Assembly (NCBI RefSeq): GCF_020085105.1
Contig: NC_058055.1
Location: 25,463,822 to 25,527,821, forward strand
Direction: 5' to 3'
Source of the DNA: Siniperca chuatsi
Taxonomy: Eukaryota; Chordata; Actinopteri; Centrarchiformes; Sinipercidae
DNA length: 64,000 nt
In this document: positions 47,701 through 58,400 of the stretch, one piece after another
How positions within the stretch are numbered: position 1 is the stretch's first letter
Layout of the letters: every line of letters starts with the position of its first letter
Notes under the pieces: model-generated
What the model saw: the letters and a program-made list of their open reading frames with translations, nothing else
What the model was told of the DNA's origin: nothing
Database searches by the model: none
Program-made: the position numbers and the translations under genes

Positions 47701-48804
47701 GCCTCGACGTCCAATCAGGAAGCTCTTCAGACGAGGAGGAGGGGGGAGGTGACAACAGCATGAGCAGCAGCAGCCTATCCGCTCTCTGCCCTGCTCCAGT
47801 CCCACCCACCAACCCTGAGCCCAAAACCATCCCAACTGTCAGCAACCCCAACAGTGTTTACCGGGTAAGTTGAATACATTAACGATAATGGTAGAAAAGG
47901 TTTCAGTCGTAGTCATCTGGGCACTGTTTTCAGAATCAAGACGTTTCGGCTCCCATCCGGAAGTCATTCTCAATTGTGAAAATGGTCTGAGAACTCAGCA
48001 ATTTAAGCTACTCTGTTACTTAGGCCCCGCCCTCAGGGAGGAGTCTTCCTGAGTGTCTGCTGTTTACCCTGCCTGGTTTCACCTGAAACTCACCTTCTTT
48101 TGTTTCCATGATGGCCCAGTAATCAGGCCTATTGTTAACAATAGGCTGAAAACAGTGTCCAGATGACTACGACTGAAACCTTTTCTAAATGTTGGCACTG
48201 GCCATTTCGCAAAATTGTCCAAAACATGGATGTTGTCTGGCGATAGGGTTGCATATCTGGGACTTTAGGTCTCCATAGGCTCATTAACATAAGTGAGAAT
48301 TGGAACACAGATTGCCTGTAAAAGCAACTGCTTCCTCTTCAGGCCTCCTAATGAATGCTGAATAATAGGACACAGTCCAATCTTTTGACTACAAAACCAT
48401 TTTAGATTCTGCTGAAGGAACCTTTTGTGGGAATTTGGACATTTTCTGCTTTTCTTAGGAGCAGTCAAGAGCTGAAGCCCATTTAACATAAGGTGGTTTA
48501 CAGCTGCAAAGAGGGGTTGGATGTTAAACAGTCTTAATTTTTATCTATCTCTCACTGTCCTTTTTTAACCCTTTGCTCCTCTCGTCCTCAGTTCAGTGAG
48601 TTTTCTCCAGGCGCCCCTCAGACCTGGCTAAGGGAGAAGCGGAAGGCCTTTGCTGGGGATGCATTCCCACCTCATGCTCCTCCAGCTGCAGGTCCGACCT
48701 CCCAGTTCTCCAGCCAGAAAGGCTTCAAGTCCTATCGAGCCACATTCACCTTCGCCGGGCCGCGCGTTGACAAGTACCACTGGGTCAGCAAATCCCGATC
48801 CTAG
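44747..48804 (+). CDS. btg4: BTG/TOB family protein, most like BTG4 (B9.15)
   Basis: BTG proteins bind the CNOT7/CNOT8 deadenylases; BTG4 promotes clearance of maternal mRNA in oocytes and early embryos. Exons are 44747-44919, 46528-46665, 47597-47864 and 48592-48804, giving 263 residues. The protein starts MKEEIAAAVFFVARLVKR, the usual BTG start. Box A (YKNHWHPNAPTKGQAYRCLR) and box B (LGLPQELTVWVDPGEVSCRY) are complete, including the box A Trp. BTG4 is favoured over BTG3 by DPVLQQAC, AVERASLDVQSGSSSDEE, VSNPNSVYR and the C-terminal VDKYHWV. The middle region carries an acidic/Ser stretch and a Pro-rich linker. Two poly(A) signals (49070-49075 and 49102-49107) follow about 270 bases after the stop. 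BTG3-like is the main alternative. Confidence 0.86.
45195..46227. mobile_element. Possible inverted-repeat element in btg4 intron 1
   Basis: AAAGCCAGACTATGTAATG at the left and, reversed, AAAGTGAGACTATGTAACT at the right form inverted ends around about 1 kb. No target-site duplication is seen. The interior is non-coding and includes 'tttgtggtgctcacag', also found at 19258. Confidence 0.5.
47060..47480. repeat. Interspersed repeat with foldback arrangement
   Basis: The left part ('tgagaagactgatacca...gctaaatata') runs forward. The right part ('ttaaaggtgttaagtgg...gttgaacaattcc') resembles the same family in reverse. It lies in btg4 intron 2. Relatives are at 26302, 50150 and 60595. Confidence 0.5.
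47892..48187. mobile_element. MITE-like element with 42-bp terminal inverted repeats
   Basis: The arms 47892-47933 and 48146-48187 are reverse complements with a single mismatch. The left arm starts TAGAAAAGGTTTCAGTCGTA. The interior is GC-richer and non-coding. A 20-bp perfect palindrome (48127-48146) abuts the right arm. The element is in btg4 intron 3 and begins 28 bases after the donor. Confidence 0.88.
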
Positions 48805-51800
48805 AGCGAGCCGAGCATTCAACGTGGTTACTGCTCGGGACGGGAGCAGGGACGGCAGCCATGATGCTGGATCAAAGCACCATAGACCCTGTTTGCAGGG
48901 GGGGAAGTTTCAGGACAGTTTGTGTATTTAAAGGATAAGTTTATTATTCGTACATGATTTAAAGTGTTAATGATTTAAAGTTATGCTGTTTAAGCATGTT
49001 TTTAAACTATATTCAAGTATTTTAATTCTCCCTTCTAAATGTTTTTAAACTAAAATTAAAGTAAGTGTGAATAAAGTAACATTGAACTGTCATTGAAAAG
49101 AAATAAATGCGTCCGTGTCAGCTCTGCTGGTTGTTCTAAAGCGTTTCCTGTTTCTATTCATATTGTGGTTGATCTTTTTAACACATCGGGATACTGAACT
49201 AGCTAATCATAAATTTCCTCATCCCAGAAACAAAAGTCTTTCCAATTAATAGATTTTTTTTTTCTCTTTTATTATGGGAAAAAAAGAGTGAGATAGGACT
49301 AAATACAAATTATTGCAGCCATAAGGGGAAATCAATATACTAACAGAAATGATGGTAGCATAGCACAGCCTTGTTTGGGCTCCACAAACTGACAAAGATG
49401 GCAGTGACTGATAAACCCAGAGTTGCATTATACGAGCTGGTTATAACCGTGATGCTGCAACATAAAATCCCCTGCAGCCATTAAAAACATTTTTCCTAAT
49501 AAACTGATAAATAAGAGGAAATGGGTGTCAAGACACAAGTCCGTATTAAATATTTGGTAGCTTCTATGTTCTGCTGCTGTCTTGGCCAGGACACTTAATG
49601 TAAAGAAGATTTTTTTCTCAGTGGGCACTTTCATGATTAAAATAATAGGAATTTTTAAATCATAAAGAGCAGATGGTGCTCTGCTTATGTTTTGCCTTCT
49701 GTTCAGTGTAATCTACTGCAGACATACATCTGAATGTACTCTTAAATACAGTTCAGTGGGGAAGCTGATATGCCTGAGCTGTTGGGGGGGGTGTGTGTGT
49801 GGTGGTGGTTGTATTGGTAGTGTAGTTAGTGATTGGTGTGTAAGAACAATCAGTTAACAACACTGCCTACACAGCAACCCCATTCACCATCGGGAATCCG
49901 CAATACTGCAGTAAATGCTGAGAGATGAGTGAAATAACCGACATAGTTAATACATACTGATACACATGAACAGATTTAACATTTGTTTTTGTAGCTGACC
50001 ATCTTCATGCTGGACTGAAGAGAAGCTTTATGTGAAATATAAAAATGTAATTAATGATACTGATAAGATGATCACATCTAGGAATCTATTAAAGCATGAA
50101 CTCTGGTGTTCACAGGAGTCTGATCTAATCAGAATATAGTTGTAATCCTTTTAAAGGAATAGCTAAACATTTTTGGGAAATACGTTTATTTGCTTTCTGG
50201 GAAGGCTTAGATGAGAAGACTGATACCACTTATGTATGTATGGTAAATATAAGGCTGCAGCCAGTTAGCTTAGCACAAACCCTGGAAACGGGGGGAAACA
50301 GCTAGCCTGGCTCTATCCAAAAGAAACAAAATCCACCTACCAGCACCTCTAAAGCTCACTAATTAACACGTTATACCTTATTTGATTACAAAAACCGAAG
50401 TGCAAAAACAATTAACCATTTTACAGGGGGGTTATGTGGCAGACTATTTCCCGGCTCTAAGCAGATGCCAGGCAACCAGCGGAGACGTTGGAGATCCAGG
50501 AAGTTACTGTTCCCAGCCAACAAATAGTCCAGCGAACTATTATTCCTTAAGACTTGGTAACAGTTTTGTTTACAGTCACCTTGTTGCAATATCATTTTTA
50601 CATTTTATATTTTATGTATTTTTTTGCTATAAGGACAAACACAAAAGTTCAATAGAAAGCTTACAAAAACAGAACTATGAATAAAAAACAATAAATAAAT
50701 AAAATGAAATATAAATAAAAAATATCCCTTTTAAGTAACCCTCAAGAGCTCTGGGAGTCTGGCGTCAGCAGGATCATTTCCCTCCTAGTTTAACTATTGA
50801 AGTCAGTGTTCATTTATTACAGAAGAATGTGTTGAATGAGGAAACAATGTCTTTCTCTGTTGTTCAATTTTTCTCTTTTTTTGAAAGGCCTGCCTTCACT
50901 TTCTCACTCTGTCACACTGGGAATATGCCAAGGTTTATCGTTTTTCTTTATGGCACTGGCATTTTAACAAGTGGCCAGTTAAAACTGATTAGGAAATATT
51001 AATTAGATAATGTCAGTCAAAAATAATAGGAAACAATAAAATGACCCCAGAGTTCACAAATGATTGAGGCAGCCATGCTCCAATCGATGATTTTCAAATG
51101 GTTATTCTTGTTTTGTTTTGAACTTCATATCAGTTGGATCTTTGTGAAGCTGAATCACACTGGACGAAAGCAGGACTCTGATTGGCCGTTCATGACTGGT
51201 TAAACATCCAAACATCTGTTGAGTTTTGTGGCTGCTGGGCTGTACAGTCTGCCGAGTTGTCGATCGCGTTGCACACAGTGTGACCTGTCCATGCACGGCC
51301 GCATGAGTGGATAAACAAAACTTGAAAAATGTCTGCACTGATATAAATGACAACAGCAGTCTCCAAAGTGAACTATTGGTGCTGTCCTGTATGAAATGTG
51401 TGTGTCTGTGGATGGATGAGTGCTGTGATCCTACCTGCGGCCGCTGCAGTTCCCACTGCTCAGTTTACAAGTGACCACTGCTGGAGAAACACAACCGTCT
51501 CCACAGCTACACTTTACTTGTGTGTGTGTGTGTGTGTGCCCGTGCCTCAGGTCATGCCTCGACTTGCCCCTGGCTGGCAGGTATAGTTGATGTTGCCTCA
51601 GAGGCAGCAGTAAACACTCGCTCTGAGCACCAGGATTGGCCAGTTTTGTGTTTGTGACCACAGCACTCTCACATGTTTTTACTACATTTATTAATTTCAG
51701 CCCCATATTATTTGGCACAGCCTCATCTCCGTTTCACACTAAAGATGCTTTGCAGAACCCAGATCTTTTACTGCACTCAAGGTCAAAGAGGTACTGCAGT

Positions 51801-54160
51801 GATTTAGTATTGCACTTCCAAAAAGTTAGACGACTTGCAAGAGACACAAAAAAAAATCTAAATTGATTGCGTCTGATTTTAAGTGTGTTTACCCTTCATA
51901 TTATTTTCTCAAACCTTAATAAAATCCCTCCTGAGCCACAGAAAACACAACTGTTTTCACTGACTGAGTACTCATCATGTTGAGTAATCTTCATGTGTAA
52001 AATCAGTGGAGTGCCCCTTTAAGATGTTTTCTTTTGTGTTTTGTCTCTTTTTATGCCCTGGTCCTGAGAGAAATTATATTTAACAAAGCTGCTTTTCTTA
52101 TGGTTGAAATCATAAATAAACTTGTTTGCGGGAGGCAAGCATTTTAAAATGCACAGCCCATCATCACATGGCTTTTCAGGATTACCAAATTTCTTGTCCC
52201 AATTGCTTTTTTTCCCACAACTCCACGATCAGATTAGATCAGGACTACATGACCAGAATAGTACCAAATTCAAATGTTTTAATGACTTACCGATTCTTCT
52301 TATATGACAAAAATAAATAACATATAAAATAATGGAAAGTACAGAGAAATATAACTAACAATAAAACTTTTTTTTTTCATTTTTGGGGCATTTTTAAGCT
52401 TTTATTATAGACAGCAGAGATGACAGAAAATGGGAGAGGCTACCATCTTTGCTTGGAATAGGAAATAGAGTCGCATTTTTTTGACGTGCAGCCAACTGAA
52501 AATGTTACCTCTGTGACTTGAATGCAATAAAAACACATGAAGGGGACACATGAGGTTGGGATGGAAGTAGGTGTGTGTCCATAATGCAGGAGGAACAACT
52601 TTTGGGGAAACTGTTCCTTTACTCTGTGCACCAAAACCATTTTTAGAAATTGGAATTGAAATTTGACTACTTTTAGCCCTAGAAATTAAATAAAGTTTAC
52701 ATAAAGTATTTAGTATTTCTCAGCCAGAATTGTATTCCTGATACCGTTTAAAATGTATTTGGATAAAGTGGACGCATTCAGGATTTTTCAGTTTTTCCCA
52801 ATAGTTTTGATGCATTGTTAGAAACATGCATTTGCAAAACAGCAAATCCGTGCTCCAAAAGGTGGTGTGTTCTCAAAACTCTTGTTAGAATCATCAAAAT
52901 CACATAATACTGCAACAACAAAAAATAAATCCTCATTAAAGACTTTCTTTTATTAACATCTAACATCAAACCTGCATCCACATCACACCTACCGTAACAT
53001 TATCCCTGCTCAGGCACCGTGGATGCAGTAAAGCAGTTTATTGTGACAAATCCAGCCTTGGCATGATGTAATCACAGGCCAAGGTCATGACCTCTGAATG
53101 TAACCTGAGTTTGTAAATTTTTCAATGCACACAAAAATCACTTTATTTGAGGAAGAAAGACCACTAATATTCTTGGATGGTTTTGGAAACACTCTTAAAC
53201 TGCTGCACCATTGTCCAATATGACACTGTAACAAAGCTGGACAACTGTTGTCCCTCTGTGGATCTTACCATCTTACATTTGCACACCATACACCGCAGCT
53301 ACTTTTCATACCCTCTTTGCATCTATTTTTTTTAGCAATTACCAGGTAAACAACCTGCTGTGTCGCTTTACATGTGACTTCATAGTGAATATAGAGTCAA
53401 AAGTTTTGTACCTCTGCATAATCTCACAAAGTGAATGAGCCGACACAGCAAGAACACATTTCTCTTCATTAGGAACAAGACTGAGAGTACTGTGAGCAGA
53501 AGACTCTCAGGTGAAATCTGAGTGTTAGATATTCTGCAAACCGTGCTTTTTGTGCGGTAGTTGAATAAAAAGTAAAGTGTGAAAAGAACCAGAAATCATT
53601 CAAAGTTAACCGAATGCATCTTAAGCTGTGATACTGGCATCACAGCATTTGCAATGTTAGAACATCATTGGCAAAAGTGCATCAAATCAATTGAGAAAAC
53701 CTGTAATATAGCCTAACAGAGGATTATTAACCCCTATTGTTAAAAGTAATTAATTTGTATGGAAACGATTTGTTTATTACAAATGCAAACAATAAAAACA
53801 TCTCTCAGCTAAAATTTGACATGATGTTTTTTTGTCTTTTTTTGTCTGCCGGGGTACGCGTTGGCTCTGTTATCTTAAATAGAAACTGCGCAGACAGATG
53901 AAACCCCGCAGTGAACAACTGTTACACTTTTGAAGCTGCTTTAGAGATTTCTTCTTAGCTTTCTCACCAAAAATTGCATGCACATTTAGATTAGCCGTTG
54001 TCATAGCATTAAAACAACACACACATTAGCGCATCGATTAAAATGTAATTAAATATCAAACAGCAGTTCGAGGAACAGTGAGAGGACAGGAAGCAGGAAG
54101 GGCATTTGGCTGTTGTATTTGTTTGTCATCAGCTAATCAGCCAATAACGTAATGTCTTAT
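48805..54160. other. btg4 3'UTR and gene-free interval
   Basis: After the btg4 poly(A) signals I find no gene. The interval has a repeat at 50150-50560, a GTGTGTGTGG-type run near 49791-49810, poly-T patches and a short CA/TG run at 51521-51538. Small ORFs here are consistent with chance. Confidence 0.55.
50150..50560 (+). repeat. Interspersed repeat of the 'ttaaaggaatag' family
   Basis: It begins 'ttttaaaggaatagctaaac' and includes 'gagaagactgataccact', 'agttagcttagcac' and 'ggaaacagctagcctggc'. The same order is shared with 26302 and 47060. Confidence 0.65.
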
Positions 54161-54164
54161 TCGC

Positions 54165-54326
54165 GCAAGTGACCTTATTGTCCAATTACAAGCTTTCTCA
54201 TTATGACGTCCCCCAGCGCTTGGTCACATCCGGTCGTATATATGTTGCCACGAGTTAGCGGCGAATTTGGAGAGTGTCCATTTTGAGCAGCGAGTCGGCG
54301 TCTACGGTATTTTTTTCCCCCTTAAA
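54165..54326 (+). promoter_or_regulatory. Probable hnrnpab promoter and non-coding first exon
   Basis: The segment has CCAAT (about 54181), a CRE-like TGACGTC (about 54204), an ETS-like CATCCGG and a TATA-like TATATAT (about 54237). A donor at 54327 (AAAGTAAGC) follows a T/C-rich stretch. The likely first exon runs from roughly 54265 to 54326 and is non-coding. It would splice to an acceptor at about 55431 or 55454. Position, elements and the GC rise agree, but no start site can be fixed. Confidence 0.55.
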
Positions 54327-55455
54327 GTAAGCACACTTTGTTGTTTTCAATTCGGAATTTAAATTTAGGCGAGGAAGTTTAGCTTTAAACCGCGGTTAAT
54401 TTAATTGTGGTCTTTGCCATCGCCCTGCTCCTATCTGTAATGTGTCTTAATTGTTAGCAGTAAATCTAGCTAGTTGTCTGTTAGCCGCAGTGCTGCTAAC
54501 GTTAAATACGTTAACGCGGTTATTGCGCCGAGTGAATGGTCCGTTCATCGATTGTAGTAGAAGTTAAGCCATTGTGCTCTGGGGTGTTTATTTGGGTTGT
54601 ATTCGTTGTGCCTGCTGGGAGTTTAATGGTTATTTGATTGAGGTTCAACTGGCTAGCTGCTAGCCGGGCCTGTACTCTGTCCTGAGCGGCAACGAAGCAA
54701 AGCGCGGTCCGCTTGAACACTGAACACGGAGATCCACGCCGGATTATAGCTTCGTTTTGTTATCTAAAAAAGGGTTAATGTACACGTAAACATTCATATG
54801 TGTATATTACTCATTACTGTTACAATACCATCGTTAAGATAGCTTTATGACTACAAAAACATGAAGGATCTGGTACATAATTTTTACAAATTAAAGTAAC
54901 CTTAAAGTACCTAGCAGAGGAACAATGTTAGCATTGAAACAACCTCAGCTATTGTAGCTTTCTATTAGCTTTCGCGGTGTCCACTGCATGTTTCCATTTA
55001 AAATAGGAAAATAACTAAAGACATGATAGATAAAGTCATTTGAACGTATTGGCTCGTTTTGCATTTACCAAAAGATGTTATGCAAGGTTGAATTAACAAC
55101 TGGGCAACTGCTCTCTGGCCCCAGACCTGAAGTCCCCCCCCCAGAGCCCCATGTTCACCCCTGTGTAGGTTGTTTTTTGGTAATTTTTGGCAATAGTACT
55201 TAAAGTAATACAATGGTTTAGGGGAAAGTAGTATTAAAGATGTAATAAAGAATTATGGTCTTATATTCATTTTATTTGTTGGCAGCAGTTTTCCCACAAG
55301 GCAATTGTTAATCAGACCTTGCACTGTATTTGTTTATGCGCTGTTTGTTTGGACTCTCAGTATTTGCTGCTGCATTGGTTAGTTTTCATTCATCTCCGGC
55401 ACCATCCAAAGTTTGTTTTGCCCTATCTCAGTCTCTTGAAGAGCCCACCGTCAGA

Positions 55456-58400
55456 ATGGCAGACGCTGAGAATCTCCTCATGGAGACATCAGACCAGAAC
55501 GGCAACGAGGGAGAGGAGGACCAGAACGGAGCCGAACAGGAGCTGATGGGTGGTGAGGATGTCCAGGACGACCAGGATGTCCAGGACGACCAGGACGGCC
55601 AGGACAATGGAACAGATGGAGGCAAAATTGACGCCAGCAAAGGAGAGGAGGATGCTGGGTGAGTGTTTTAGTTTCCCTGAGGCCTGACACAATCAGTATG
55701 TATGAGCACCTTTTGGTATTCAGTAAAAATGTATTGTCATGAACCAAAAAATAGAAGAAAGCATAAGTATAACTAGTCCATCTTTCCAGTTGAACTTGTT
55801 CATGACCCTCCTTAGCACCTTGTGCGTGAACTTCCTACGCAACTGACAGCACGGATGTCAAGTGCAGAGGACAAAGATTCGGGTCAGACTGAGTAAAATG
55901 ACTTATAAATAAGTTACTTATAACAAGTCACAGAATGATACATATGTTCTCTAGATATAGAAGTATAGGAATTAAAGTAAATGAATAATGAGCTTATGTA
56001 TTCTGTATCAAGGTGTTATTACATTGTATTATTATACCGTATTATAATCAACCGGTAAACCCACTTTGTACTTCATACTTATTTTGATTTTATACTTATA
56101 CCCACTTTGGTACTTAATTTATCTTACCTGTATTATAGTGTATTATATTTTGATTTGCTTAGTACTTCTATTCCTGTGTGCACTGATGTGATAGTGAGCT
56201 GCTGTAAGAAGAGTTTCCCCTCGGATCAATAAAGTCTTTCTAATTCTGATCAGCTAAGGCTACCTGTGCAATAATAACTAGTGTAAAAAAAATATATTTT
56301 TTTTTAAAGTACGAAATTAACAGCAAGGTGTCCCACTGTGTTTGCAGTAAAATGTTCGTGGGCGGCCTCAGCTGGGACACGAGTAAAAAGGACCTGAAGG
56401 ATTACTTCAGTAAGTTCGGCGAGGTGTCGGACTGCACCATCAAGATGGACTCCAACACTGGCCGATCCCGAGGTTTTGGCTTTGTCCTCTTCAAAGAGTC
56501 CTCCAGCGTGGACAAGGTCTGTCTCTCTGATTATCGGACAGCCGTTTCACATGTATCATCACTCAACTCCGTCATCGCATGTCGGATGTTATATTAGTTA
56601 TATTATGATCAGATTAGTGCAGTACTGACATGATGCTGCCTGAGTGGAAGCGTAACACGTTTAACACCTGGATCTTTGATTTTATTTGGGTAATTTGATT
56701 CTTGGCATGCACCAGAAACGCTGTTTGAATTGGGAGCAGAGCATTGTTTTATACACGCAGCAGGCTTTTATGGCAACAAAATCTGTTGCTAGCAGATACA
56801 TCTGTTTTAACATTTTGTGACTGACATCTAATTCAATTTTAATGAGTATGCAGTTCTTAAAGTGGACCACAGAAAAAGTCGTGTTAATCTTGTTGTTTTT
56901 GGAGGGGGGGGGGGTCACTTTTCCAAAATGTCACCAAATGTTTCTGCGCCATTCTAAACAGTCAGTGCGAGGGGTATATTTCCAGGCTTTGGGTCCATCG
57001 TTGCTTTGTGTTAGCACTCCATGCTAAATATGATAACACGTGTGCGTCTGCAGGTGCTGGAGCAGAAGGAACACAGACTGGACGGGCGTCCCATTGACCC
57101 CAAGAAAGCGATGGCCATGAAGAAGGAGCCCGTCAAGAAGATCTTTGTTGGGGGTTTGAACCCTGAGGCGACTGAGGACACCATCAGGGAATATTTCGGG
57201 GCTTTCGGAGAGGTCAGTTTTACTAGACAAGTCACGAAAAACGTGCTAGAACTGCAGATAAAACACAGTAGACCCCCACTTCTCCCTGTGTAGTCCTGTA
57301 TGCTCAGCCATGTGTAGTTTTAACAGAGCAGCCTGCAAGGGTAGTGTCCGTTGGTGGGGAATGGCACTGATCATCTACAGAATTAAATTGCAGACCAAAG
57401 GAACTGGAGGTTAGTTTGAGAACCACTGGTTGAAGAACTCACATTTAGGTACTCTACTACAGAATTCTTAAGGAGGATGCTTTTATTAAATTTTAATCCT
57501 ATCACTGTCACACAACCATGTTTAATTGGACTAATCCTTGAGCCTAATTCCTAATTAAGCTACTGGCTGATTGAAACAAAGTTGCAGGTTCATCTGAGGA
57601 CAGGCTTCCTATGGAAAATAACTCGTTTATCAGAAATTCTGTCCTTCACAGACTTGTAGAATAATAAACAATTTCCCCATTCACTACAGAAGAGGTTTGT
57701 TTTAATTCTCTTTTAAGTTGTCTTTTAAAATTTACGCGGCACATTGATCAATTGTTTGGAAAAGTGTCAGGTGTGCTGTGTGATAAAAGAATATCAGCAA
57801 GAATGAAAGGAAAGGTGTTCAAGACGCTGGTGAGACCAGCGATGTTGTACAGCTTAGAGACAGTGGCACTGAAGGAAAGACAAGAGGCAGAGCTGGAGGC
57901 AGCAGAGCTTAAGATGCTGAGGTTCTCTTTGGGAGTGACGAGGACGGACAGGATCAGGAATGAGGACATCAGAGGGACAGCTCATGTTAGACGTTTCGGA
58001 GATAAAGTCAGAGAGGCCGGATTGAGGTGGTTTGGACATGTTCAGAGGAGAGACTGTGAATATATTGGTAGGATGCTGTGGTTGGAGCTGCCAGGCAGGA
58101 GGGCTAGAGGAAGACCAAAGAGATTTATGGATGTAGTGAGAGAGGACATGAAGTTAATTGGTGTGAGTGAAGAGGATGCAGAGGACAGGGTTAGATGGAG
58201 GCACATGATTCGCTGTGGCGCTCCCTGAAAGGGAACAGCCGAAAGGAAAAGAAGATGGATCAATTGTTTGGAAAATGTTGTTTATAATAATGTAAGCTGG
58301 AATTTTGTTCAACCTAAATATTGGGTGTGTGATATAGTCAGTGGAGGAGACTAAAAGTAACAGTTACTGGTTACTGGTTTTGGCCTGCCAGTAAGACAAC

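Noticed and set aside
55330-55455. Upstream in-frame extension of hnrnpab
   Set aside because: A strong pyrimidine tract and CAG at about 55431 indicate a splice acceptor inside it, and the protein family starts with an acidic N-terminus matching the ATG at 55456.
57752-58228. Intact retrotransposon gene
   Set aside because: Only the C-terminal tail of the polyprotein remains, the first codons come from the target-site duplication, and no polymerase core or endonuclease is present.
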